Part shown: positions 24,844 through 32,700 of the stretch, in pieces
Numbering within the stretch: position 1 is the first letter of the stretch
Layout of the letters: the number at the start of each line of letters is the position of its first letter
Assembly: GCA_030681615.1 (NCBI GenBank)
Contig: JAUXSA010000188.1
Coordinates: forward strand, 1 to 33,951
Direction of reading: 5' to 3'
Source of the DNA: Bacteroidota bacterium
GTDB lineage: Bacteria > Bacteroidota > Bacteroidia > B-17B0 > Aurantibacillaceae
DNA: 33,951 nucleotides
Translations under genes and position numbers: made by a program
Notes under the pieces: model-generated
Databases searched by the model: none
Seen by the model: only the letters and a program-made list of their open reading frames with translations
Told to the model about the DNA's origin: nothing

Positions 24844-25006
24844 AGTAATTTCTATTTCCTGCGTTTTATGTTACAAAAAATATTTACTCAAATTTAACTA
24901 AATAAATAGGTTTAAGCTTAAAACCAAAAGCAAATTTGTGGGCTTAATAAACAATATTTGCCTCTTATGGAATATCACATAAAAAGTATGCAAGACCATT
25001 TGTTTG

Positions 25007-25030
25007 AATCTGACAACCACTTGTCAGATT
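25007..25030. promoter_or_regulatory. Perfect 10-bp inverted repeat in the divergent gap
   Basis: AATCTGACAA (25007-25016) and TTGTCAGATT (25021-25030) are exact reverse complements around CCAC. It is 55 nt upstream of the T9SS gene start at 25086. There is no T-run, so it is more likely an operator or 5' leader hairpin than a terminator. The rest of the gap 24844-25085 holds AT-rich DNA with no gene that I can see. Confidence 0.45.
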
Positions 25031-25085
25031 GCAGGTGCTAATGAATTTTCCTCATGGTAACTTAGATATACCAAAACTAAATAAC

Positions 25086-26795
25086 ATGAAAAAAAATTTA
25101 CTCATTTTGTTTGCGGCTCTTGCAGCGGGTCTCAGCAGTCAGACACAGGCTTATCTTGACATTAATAATGTAAAAGCCCTAATTATGAATCGGAACGATA
25201 TGTTCTGGAATCTTGCTAACGGAATGGCGTCTTACGAAGTTCCAAAAAATTCTGGTAAACATTGCAACTTTGCCAATTCTGTTTGGATAGGGGGACTTGA
25301 TGGTGTGGGGCAGCTTAAAATTGCAGGTATGACCTACAGGCAAAATGGTGTAGATTTCTGGCCAGGCCCCTTAGACACTGTTAGTGGAAATATTGACAAT
25401 ACAACTTCTAATAATTTTGATAAAGTTTGGAAAGTAACTACAACCGACATCAATCTTTTTTTAACGGCTTTTGCAAATGGCTCGGTTACCGCAAATACCT
25501 TTACGCCAACAGTAGATATTTTAACCTGGCCGGCAAATGGTAATGTTTCAGCAGGTTATTCGCATTATCTTGCGCCATTTGTAGACGTTAACAGTGATGG
25601 TATCTATAATCCTAATAGCGGCGATTATCCAAAAATTAAAGGCGATCAAATGATCTATTATATATGTAACGATAAAAAATCTATTCATACCGAAACGCAA
25701 GGCGTGCCGCTAGGTATAGAAATGCATGTATCGGCATACGCTTATAATTGTCCGGCCATTTTAGCTTTGTACCCTGAGTTAAATAACACTACATTTTATA
25801 ATTATAAAGTATTTAACCGCTCATCCTTCACGCACAATCAAACTATGGTTGGAATCTGGAGTGATGCGAATATTGGTAATGCACAGGATGATCATGTTGG
25901 TTGCGATCCGGCGTTAAATATCGGTTATGCGTATAATGCAGATAGCGTTGATGCTGCTGGCCCAACCTCATATGGCAATTATCCACCAATTGTTTCTTAC
26001 CAAATGCTTAAAGGCCCTTTTGCAGATCCATTGGATGGTATAGATAATGATAATGATGGTAGTACAGATGAGCCTTTTGAAGAAACAAAGTTCAATACAT
26101 TTATGCATTACAATAATAATGTTGGCCCTTTTCCACCGCAAACCACTAATCCTTCAATAGGGCTACACTATTATAATTATTTGAGGTCATTTTGGAAAGA
26201 CGGAACACATTTAAAAGGAGATTCTACTGGCTATCTTCTTGGTAATTCGTCGCCTTCAGTTCCACATGCATTTCCTGGAGACCCGCAAACAAATACAGGC
26301 TGGAACGAATATTCAAAAAATAATATTGCCGGAGACAGACGCTTTCTTATTGGTAATGGCCCTTTCGCTTTTTTACCAGGTGCCGCTTTTGACATGGAGT
26401 TTTCTATATTAACTACCTTTGATAGTAGTAGCGTAGCTGGACACAAGAATATTTCCAAAATGAAAAATCAAAATGCATCTATAAAAAATTTCTATAATTC
26501 AAGTAACAAGCCAAGTTGCCTGGCAATTACAACTAGTATAAACGAAAAAACAGATCAAAAATTGAATCTTACTATTTTACCAAATCCTGCTTCTGATTTT
26601 GTTATTATTCAGTCACCAAGTTCACTTATTGGTGCAGAAGTTAGTGTTTACAATAGTTTAGGGCAGCTTGTTCTTTCTGATAAGATAAACAGTTCTTCAT
26701 ATAAAATGGAGTTGAAAGATCTTGCAAACGGCATGTATGTGATAGAAGTGAGAAGCCAAACCATGTTTGGTAACAGCAAATTGATAAAAAATTAA
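25086..26795 (+). CDS. Secreted protein with T9SS type A sorting domain and Ca-binding loops
   Basis: A 569-residue secreted protein with a signal peptide (about 1-22). Its N-terminal region has the segment FANSVWIGGLDGVGQLKIAG (62-81), which I recognise from a family of long Bacteroidota T9SS proteins of unknown function. Two Asp-rich loops, DVNSDGIYNPNSGD (167-180) and DGIDNDNDGSTDEP (317-330), resemble calcium-binding or thrombospondin-3-type loops. The last 75 residues are a type A sorting domain: TILPNPASDFV, then VYNSLGQLV and LANGMYVIEV. An in-frame ATG at 25029 would overlap the inverted repeat and add an unlikely leader, so the ATG at 25086 is preferred. Confidence 0.83.
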   Translation: MKKNLLILFAALAAGLSSQTQAYLDINNVKALIMNRNDMFWNLANGMASYEVPKNSGKHCNFANSVWIGGLDGVGQLKIAGMTYRQNGVDFWPGPLDTVSGNIDNTTSNNFDKVWKVTTTDINLFLTAFANGSVTANTFTPTVDILTWPANGNVSAGYSHYLAPFVDVNSDGIYNPNSGDYPKIKGDQMIYYICNDKKSIHTETQGVPLGIEMHVSAYAYNCPAILALYPELNNTTFYNYKVFNRSSFTHNQTMVGIWSDANIGNAQDDHVGCDPALNIGYAYNADSVDAAGPTSYGNYPPIVSYQMLKGPFADPLDGIDNDNDGSTDEPFEETKFNTFMHYNNNVGPFPPQTTNPSIGLHYYNYLRSFWKDGTHLKGDSTGYLLGNSSPSVPHAFPGDPQTNTGWNEYSKNNIAGDRRFLIGNGPFAFLPGAAFDMEFSILTTFDSSSVAGHKNISKMKNQNASIKNFYNSSNKPSCLAITTSINEKTDQKLNLTILPNPASDFVIIQSPSSLIGAEVSVYNSLGQLVLSDKINSSSYKMELKDLANGMYVIEVRSQTMFGNSKLIKN

Positions 26796-26815
26796 TTTTT
26801 TGGTTAAATACCTTT

Positions 26816-26848
26816 AAAAAGCGCAGACAATCAATTCTGCGCTTTTTT
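26816..26848 (+). terminator. Rho-independent terminator after the T9SS type A gene
   Basis: AAAAAGCGCAGA (26816-26827) pairs perfectly with TCTGCGCTTTTT (26836-26847), with an 8-nt loop and a T-run. Confidence 0.92.
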
Positions 26849-26873
26849 GTTTTAAAATGCTGTGTTACCTTTA
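26846..26873 (+). promoter_or_regulatory. Possible promoter of the YyaL-like gene
   Basis: TTTG (26846-26849) and TACCTTTA (26866-26873), 16 nt apart, resemble the Bacteroidota -33 TTTG and -7 TAnnTTTG elements, the latter at 7 of 8 positions. The ATG at 26878 is only 4 nt after the -7 box, so a transcript from it would have almost no leader. Confidence 0.3.
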
Positions 26874-26877
26874 TAGG

Positions 26878-28905
26878 ATGACGCAAACAAAAAAAACGCC
26901 TAACGCTTTAATAAACGAAAGCAGTCCTTACCTCTTACAACATGCATACAACCCGGTAAATTGGTTGCCTTTTTCGGATGCAGCCTTTGAAAAAGCAAAG
27001 AAAGAGAATAAGCCAATACTTATCAGCATCGGCTACAGCGCTTGCCACTGGTGCCATGTAATGGAACACGAAAGTTTTGAGGATGCCGAAGTAGCAAAAT
27101 TAATGAACGAAAATTTCATCAATATTAAAGTAGATAGGGAAGAACGCGCGGATGTAGATATGTTATATATGCAGGCAGTGCAGCTAATGACGGGCTCCGG
27201 CGGCTGGCCGTTGAATTGTTTTACTTTGCCCGATGGCCGACCAATTTATGGAGGCACTTATTTTAATAAAAACATGTGGATGAACATTCTTAAAAGTTTG
27301 TCAAATCTATACGCAAATGATAAAGCGAAAGCAATTGAGTACGCACAAAATTTAACCGATGGCATTAAACAGGCAGAATTGTTGACCACGCAAAAGCAAA
27401 ACGATCTTGCGGTAGATAAAAGTTTACTCGAAGCAAGTATCAAAAAATGGAAAACAGGCTTGGATAATATACATGGCGGACCAAACAAGGCACCAAAATT
27501 TCCATTGCCCACAAACTACCAATTTTTATTGCGCTATGCTGTTTTAAATAAAGATGCAGAATTATTAAAACATGTAAATCTTACATTGACAAAGATGGCG
27601 TATGGTGGTATTTATGATCAGCTGCATGGTGGTTTTGCAAGATACAGCACCGATATTATTTGGAAAGTACCGCATTTTGAAAAAATGTTATACGATAATT
27701 CGCAATTGGTTTCATTATACTGCGAAGCATTTACACTCACAAAAAATAAATTGTATAAAGAAATTGCAGAAGATACATTGGCTTTTATAAAACAATACTG
27801 GTATACCGAAGAAGGTTGTTTTTATTCTGCTTTTGATGCTGATAGCGATGGGGAGGAAGGAAAATATTATGTATGGAACCAATTAGACCTGAAAGATCTG
27901 TTAGGCGAAAACTATGATGTGTTTGCCATGTATTACGAAATAAACGATACAGGTTATTGGGAGCATGGTAATTATATTTTAATGCGTGCAGAAAATCTAC
28001 ACGAAGTACTCACCAAATTTAATTTAACACAAGAACAACTTACCAAAAAAGTAAATACTTGTAAAGAGATCTTAAAGCAGGAATCAAAAAGTCGCATTAT
28101 GCCCGGGTTGGATGATAAATCTATCACTTCCTGGAATGCATTAATGTGCACCGCTTATGCAAAAGCCTATTTAAGTTTTGGAAATAAAGACTACAAAGAA
28201 ATTTGTTTGTCATCCATCAATTTTATTTTAAATAAATTATCAAATGCCGATGGTACTTTATTACGCACTTACAAAAACGGTAAAGCAAAAATTGACGCCT
28301 TTCTGGATGATTATGCGTTTACTATTGAAGCGCTGCAACATGTTTATTTAGTTACGCAAGATGAAGATTATTTAAGTAAAGCAAAAAATTTAACGGAGCT
28401 GGCATTAAAACAATTTGAGAACCCAAAAAGCGAATTATTATACTACACCAACAACGCTTCTTCACAATTAGTGGCGCGTACTTCCGAGATCTCCGATAAC
28501 GTTATTCCGGCCTCTAATTCGCAGATGGCGCTTAATTTATTTTACCTGGGAAGCTACTTTGGTTCCGTAGAATGGACAAAAAAGGCAGAGAAGATGTTAA
28601 ATTGTGTGGCTGTAGAGCTAAAGGAATATGGCCCGGGATACAGCAACTGGGGCTGTTTGGCGCTTCATTTGGTGTTTCCTTTTAAAGAGATCGCCATTGT
28701 TGGTAAAAATGTTAATGAAAAGTTGGCGGCCCTTTACCAACAAGGCATAACAAATGCGATTTTAGCGGTAAGCGCCACCGACTCGGCCCTTCCGTTAACA
28801 AGCAACAGGTTTAACCCGCAAAAAACAATGATATATGTTTGCGAGAACCAGGCTTGTAAACAACCGGTAGAGTCTGTTGAAGAGGCGCTCTTGCAACTTG
28901 AATAA
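26878..28905 (+). CDS. YyaL/DUF255 thioredoxin-like protein
   Basis: A 675-residue cytoplasmic protein of the DUF255 (spermatogenesis-associated protein 20-like) family. The N-terminal domain is thioredoxin-like: [19 protein letters not shown], then [14 protein letters not shown] with Cys56 and Cys59 forming a CxxC, and [16 protein letters not shown]. The rest is an alpha/alpha toroid as in cellobiose epimerases and glycosidases ([30 protein letters not shown]). The biochemical role is not established. An ATG at 26857 is in frame but would add a short leader overlapping the promoter-like sequence. The next gene overlaps its end. Confidence 0.92.
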   Translation: MTQTKKTPNALINESSPYLLQHAYNPVNWLPFSDAAFEKAKKENKPILISIGYSACHWCHVMEHESFEDAEVAKLMNENFINIKVDREERADVDMLYMQAVQLMTGSGGWPLNCFTLPDGRPIYGGTYFNKNMWMNILKSLSNLYANDKAKAIEYAQNLTDGIKQAELLTTQKQNDLAVDKSLLEASIKKWKTGLDNIHGGPNKAPKFPLPTNYQFLLRYAVLNKDAELLKHVNLTLTKMAYGGIYDQLHGGFARYSTDIIWKVPHFEKMLYDNSQLVSLYCEAFTLTKNKLYKEIAEDTLAFIKQYWYTEEGCFYSAFDADSDGEEGKYYVWNQLDLKDLLGENYDVFAMYYEINDTGYWEHGNYILMRAENLHEVLTKFNLTQEQLTKKVNTCKEILKQESKSRIMPGLDDKSITSWNALMCTAYAKAYLSFGNKDYKEICLSSINFILNKLSNADGTLLRTYKNGKAKIDAFLDDYAFTIEALQHVYLVTQDEDYLSKAKNLTELALKQFENPKSELLYYTNNASSQLVARTSEISDNVIPASNSQMALNLFYLGSYFGSVEWTKKAEKMLNCVAVELKEYGPGYSNWGCLALHLVFPFKEIAIVGKNVNEKLAALYQQGITNAILAVSATDSALPLTSNRFNPQKTMIYVCENQACKQPVESVEEALLQLE

Positions 28906-29905
28906 ATTTATACTGATACTTTTTTCTTTTGTTTTTTGTTTAACAGCAAGAACGCAAGTGCTTTTGCCTACTACCGAAACTGCTTTCGAAAAACAACACA
29001 GTTTTAATCCTGATGTAATTAAGAACAATAATATCAAGCGCATTACTTTTGATATTATTGATAAAAAAGATTTTGAAGTGGCCATTGATAAAAGTTTGGT
29101 GGAGTCGTACGACTTTGATACGAACGGAAAGATCAGTCGTTACTTTTATACAACCATTATTAAAACCATTGAAAAAGAAATTACAACCCCTCCTGTTTAT
29201 CGTAAAAGAAGAAAGATCAGCAACGGAGGCACAAGAATTGAGAACGTTTATATTTATGATACCGTTAGCACTTCTTATTTTTATGCCGACAATAATTTAA
29301 TTTTGAAACGTTATTACGATGGTTTTAATTATTACGAAAGCCGTTATTACCGTTACAATGCCGAGAAACAACTTACAAAAGAATTGCGCTTTAAAGAGAC
29401 CAATAACAGTAAAGATAAATCTGTTTTTATTTTAGGCAACCAGGTTTTGTTAAGTGAGGATAGTTTCCAGTACCAAAAATATTCTTCGGGACAAACTAAA
29501 TGCACCTATTTAAATAACGAGAACCGTTCGTACAAAGAAGTAATAACCAATTACGATAGTTTAGGAAGAAAAAAAGAAACCATCGAGAATTACACCGCCG
29601 CCTCCTGGATCATGCAGGAACATAAGTTTGAATATGTAAACAACCGTTTATCTGTTGCTAAATTTAAAGGCAACGCCAACAATACGGTAGATATGAAAAT
29701 AACTTACGAATACGATGAAAAGAATAAAGAACTCTACACCGAAAAACATTATAAGAACGATCTTTTAATAAAAGAGATAAGTTACATCACCGATTCTAAC
29801 AACGGCTTATTAAATTCTTTCATCATCCGCGACCCTAACGCGAAGACCATGCGCATCGTAAAACTGAAGTATGACTTTGGTTCTGTAAGTAAGAGGGGAG
29901 AATAG
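28898..29905 (+). CDS. Secreted protein of unknown function, YD-like beta repeats
   Basis: From the TTG at 28898 this is a 335-residue protein with a signal peptide ([20 protein letters not shown]). The mature part has a series of beta-hairpin units with Tyr-rich strands such as [20 protein letters not shown] and [16 protein letters not shown], a pattern also seen in YD/RHS-type repeats, but I do not recognise a family. The start at TTG 28877 is possible and would overlap yyaL by 29 nt with a charged leader; 28898 overlaps by 8 nt and begins with a clean signal peptide. It converges with the gene at 29910; no hairpin is seen in the 4-nt gap. Confidence 0.65.
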   Translation: MNKFILILFSFVFCLTARTQVLLPTTETAFEKQHSFNPDVIKNNNIKRITFDIIDKKDFEVAIDKSLVESYDFDTNGKISRYFYTTIIKTIEKEITTPPVYRKRRKISNGGTRIENVYIYDTVSTSYFYADNNLILKRYYDGFNYYESRYYRYNAEKQLTKELRFKETNNSKDKSVFILGNQVLLSEDSFQYQKYSSGQTKCTYLNNENRSYKEVITNYDSLGRKKETIENYTAASWIMQEHKFEYVNNRLSVAKFKGNANNTVDMKITYEYDEKNKELYTEKHYKNDLLIKEISYITDSNNGLLNSFIIRDPNAKTMRIVKLKYDFGSVSKRGE

Positions 29906-29909
29906 ATTA

Positions 29910-30404
29910 TCAGAAATTTTTAGAAGCGATAAAATAGTATTTTCTCTTTAACTCCATATTGAAAAGGTCTAAAAGAATTACTTCACTCTTTGTCCATTTT
30001 AATATTTTGAATTTCCTTATTATTTTCTTATCAAGATTAATCCAACGTGTTTTCTCAAGAATAAGAATGTTTGTTTTGGTATTTAAGTTTATTTTTCCTG
30101 AAGCATGGCCATTTACTAATTGATTTCCTCTTTCGAGATCCCATTCTGCCATAATAATAGTATCGTTTATTTTAAGGGTTTTGCTCCATTGTGGCTCAAT
30201 TTCTTCTTTGTTTGTTGCTATCCACGCATTTAAAATTCTTGTGGAATCATAAAGTCGTTGTATATCTTTTTTGCCTTCAGTTGTTTTCACCAAAAGATAT
30301 GTTCTTTTTAAAAACGACGAATAATTAATAGTATCAGACTTTATAGTTTGAGAAGTTATTAATCCAGCAATAAAAAGAAAAATTATAAATAAAGTTTTTT
30401 TCAT
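29910..30404 (-). CDS. Small secreted protein of unknown function
   Basis: A 164-residue protein with a signal peptide (MKKTLFIIFLFIAGLITSQ). The mature part has charged beta-strands (TYLLVKTTEGKKDIQ, then GHASGKINLNTKTNILILE), compatible with a small beta-barrel such as a lipocalin, but I do not recognise a family. It is preceded on the minus strand by the FKBP terminator, so it has its own promoter in the 49-nt gap. It converges with the unknown at 28898. Confidence 0.6.
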   Translation of the reverse strand: MKKTLFIIFLFIAGLITSQTIKSDTINYSSFLKRTYLLVKTTEGKKDIQRLYDSTRILNAWIATNKEEIEPQWSKTLKINDTIIMAEWDLERGNQLVNGHASGKINLNTKTNILILEKTRWINLDKKIIRKFKILKWTKSEVILLDLFNMELKRKYYFIASKNF

Positions 30405-30412
30405 TTTGTATA

Positions 30413-30445
30413 ATAAAAAAGCCTCAAACTATTAATTTGAGGCTT
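30413..30445 (-). terminator. Terminator after the FKBP gene (minus strand)
   Basis: GCCTCAAA (30421-30428) pairs with TTTGAGGC (30436-30443). On the minus strand the hairpin is followed by a T-run (complement of the A-run 30415-30420). Confidence 0.9.
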
Positions 30446-30453
30446 CATAATTC

Positions 30454-30969
30454 CTAATGATGATGATGTCCACCCGGCCCGTGGATGTGGCCGTGGTCTA
30501 GCTCTTCCTGTGTGGCTTCTCTTACATCTAATACTTCGCCAATAAAATGCAGGTCGTGCCCGGCTAAAGGGTGATTAAAATCCATTTCTACGTGCGTGTC
30601 GGTTATTTCTAAAACTTTACCAATTAACTGGTTGCCATCAGCATCATTCATTTCAACATCTTCGCCAACTTTAATGCGCGCGTCGTCAAATTTGCCTTCT
30701 ACTTCAAAAGCGGCTTTATCAATTTTCACAACGTAATCTTTTTCAAATGCACCATAAGCTTTCTCTGATCCTATATGAAAATCAAATTTGTCGCCTTTTT
30801 GTTTTCCCATCAGGTTTGATTCAAAATCCGGTAACACACCACCAAATCCAAATAAAAAAACAAAAGGATGTTCGGTAGAAGTTTGTTCTATTAATTGTTC
30901 GGGTTGATTATTTTTACTCGAGGTTAAATAATAATTAACCGATACTGCTTTGTCTTCTGAAATATTCAT
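30454..30969 (-). CDS. SlyD-like FKBP peptidyl-prolyl isomerase
   Basis: A 171-residue cytoplasmic prolyl isomerase and chaperone of the SlyD type. Conserved features are KAVSVNYYLTSS at the start, FGFGGVLPDFE, GSEKAYGAFEKD, an insert-in-flap domain (about 75-125), and FNHPLAGHDLHFIGEVLDV. The C-terminus is His-rich (HGHIHGPGGHHHH), a metal-binding tail as in E. coli SlyD. The start is 29 nt after the cdaA stop, with the A/T-rich stretch 30970-30998 between, so it may share the cdaA transcript or use its own promoter. Confidence 0.92.
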   Translation of the reverse strand: MNISEDKAVSVNYYLTSSKNNQPEQLIEQTSTEHPFVFLFGFGGVLPDFESNLMGKQKGDKFDFHIGSEKAYGAFEKDYVVKIDKAAFEVEGKFDDARIKVGEDVEMNDADGNQLIGKVLEITDTHVEMDFNHPLAGHDLHFIGEVLDVREATQEELDHGHIHGPGGHHHH

Positions 30970-30998
30970 ATCAATAATTTTTTTGAAATTACTATTTT

Positions 30999-31808
30999 TT
31001 AGTTTAATTGTTTAAGGTTTTTTTCTAACAGAAATGTTAACGTTTGTTTATTAATGTTTGGCGTTATTTCAGAATGCATAGTAAACGAAACAGCTCCCGT
31101 TTGCTCAGATACCGAAATAGCCAAAGCATCGGTATTTTCGGTTATACCAACGGCCGCGCGGTGGCGCATACCGTAATTAGCCGGAAAATTCTCTTTTTCT
31201 GTTACCGGTAAAACGCATCTTGCAGCCAGAATTCTGTTATCCTGAATAATTACGGCACCATCATGCAAGGGCGAGTTTTTAAAGAAGATATTCTCCAGCA
31301 TCCTGCTCGTTAATCCGGAGTCTAATAGATCTCCTGTATTTATAAAAAATTTAAGGTCCGATTTGCGGGCAATAATTATTAGGGCTCCTGTTTTGGTTTC
31401 GCTCATATTAAAACAGGCTTCAACAACAGCTTCAATATTTAAATAAATTTCTTTATCGCTGTTGTTTACAAAGCTGCGTTTAAAGATATTTTTCCAGTTC
31501 TTGTTACGCAAAAATTCATTTGAACCAATGTATAATAAAAACTTTCTGATCTCCTGCTGGAATACGATCATTACTGCTATTACACCTACGTTCACAAACT
31601 TACCAATGATCGAAGAAAGCAAACGTAGATCAAAAGCTTTAATAATAATGTAGGCAAAATAAATAAAAGCGAGGCCAATAAAAATATTTACAGCCGATGT
31701 TCCTTTAACTAAATTGTAAGCGAGGTAAAGTATAACGGCCACCAATAAAATATCCACAGCATCGGTAATGCCAAAAGAAAGAAAGCATATAAAATTTTGA
31801 ATGAACAA
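30999..31808 (-). CDS. cdaA: Diadenylate cyclase CdaA
   Basis: CdaA makes c-di-AMP from two ATP. The 269 residues have three membrane helices (about 18-32, 40-57 and 67-84), a linker, and the DisA_N catalytic domain, with DGA (183-185) and GMRHRAA (213-219) as the catalytic motifs. The start is TTG, one nt after the ppx stop; no ATG is available near it, and the first 20 residues fit the family. Gene order ppk1-ppx-cdaA implies co-expression. The partner CdaR seen in Firmicutes is absent. Confidence 0.93.
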   Translation of the reverse strand: MFIQNFICFLSFGITDAVDILLVAVILYLAYNLVKGTSAVNIFIGLAFIYFAYIIIKAFDLRLLSSIIGKFVNVGVIAVMIVFQQEIRKFLLYIGSNEFLRNKNWKNIFKRSFVNNSDKEIYLNIEAVVEACFNMSETKTGALIIIARKSDLKFFINTGDLLDSGLTSRMLENIFFKNSPLHDGAVIIQDNRILAARCVLPVTEKENFPANYGMRHRAAVGITENTDALAISVSEQTGAVSFTMHSEITPNINKQTLTFLLEKNLKQLN

Positions 31809-31809
31809 A

Positions 31810-32700
31810 TTATTTACTTAATTTTTTAATATGGTTATCATACATCTCGTGTACCAATCCGTCTGATAAACCAATTTGCGGCACATACACTTTTTCTATA
31901 TCCGCGTTCTTCATAATGGTTAAAAATATTTTAGCGGCTGGCACAATTACGTCCGCGCGGTCAGGCTTCAGATCAAGACGTTCAATTCTTTCCTGGTAAG
32001 TATAAGAACAAAGCATATCATACAATCCTTTTAAGCGGTCGTAACTTAAATGTTTGGTCTCTTTTTTACCACTCATTTTAAAGATCTTATTAATGTTTCC
32101 ACCAGACCCAATAGCGCTTAAGGGATGAATGCCAACCGTATTACGCTTTAACCACACTTTCATTTCTTCAAATTCATTCTTTTCAACTTTATCCAGCAAC
32201 ATCCTTACAGTTCCGATGTTGAATGATTTGGCAGCTACTACTTTATTATTAAAGTAAAGTGTTAATTCTGTACTTCCACCACCCACATCAATATATAAAT
32301 ATGCAAAACGGGGATTTAAGATCTCTTCAATATGGTTAGAGAAAACAAGAGAAGCTTCGTTCTTACCATCAATGATCTCCACATTCAATCCTGTCTCCGC
32401 TTTAATGCGTGCAATAATTTGAGCGCCGTTAGATGCATCGCGCATAGCACTTGTGGCTACTGCCCTGTATGCTTCTACACCGTATGCTTTAATTAATTCA
32501 GAATAACCTCTAAGTGCTGTAATTAATTTTTCAGATTTTTGTTCTGATATTTTCCCGATCGTAAAAACATCTTCTCCTAACCTTATGGGCATCCTGAACA
32601 GTTCTTCTTTGCTAAAATGTGGTTTGCCATCCATTACATACACCCGGCAAAATAAAAGGCGCATGGCATTACTTCCAATATCAATAGCTGCGAAGATCAT
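31810..32700 (-). CDS. Ppx/GppA exopolyphosphatase-type phosphatase
   Basis: The family hydrolyses polyphosphate ends or pppGpp. The 296 residues correspond to the two-domain ASKHA core without the C-terminal HD part of E. coli Ppx. Motifs are AAIDIGSNAMRLLF (phosphate 1), AVATSAMRDASNG (85-92), and YIDVGGGSTELTLY (136-149). Start and stop overlap those of its neighbours: the ATG shares its A with the ppk1 TAA (TAATG), and the stop is 1 nt from the cdaA TTG. Confidence 0.92.
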   Translation of the reverse strand: MIFAAIDIGSNAMRLLFCRVYVMDGKPHFSKEELFRMPIRLGEDVFTIGKISEQKSEKLITALRGYSELIKAYGVEAYRAVATSAMRDASNGAQIIARIKAETGLNVEIIDGKNEASLVFSNHIEEILNPRFAYLYIDVGGGSTELTLYFNNKVVAAKSFNIGTVRMLLDKVEKNEFEEMKVWLKRNTVGIHPLSAIGSGGNINKIFKMSGKKETKHLSYDRLKGLYDMLCSYTYQERIERLDLKPDRADVIVPAAKIFLTIMKNADIEKVYVPQIGLSDGLVHEMYDNHIKKLSK

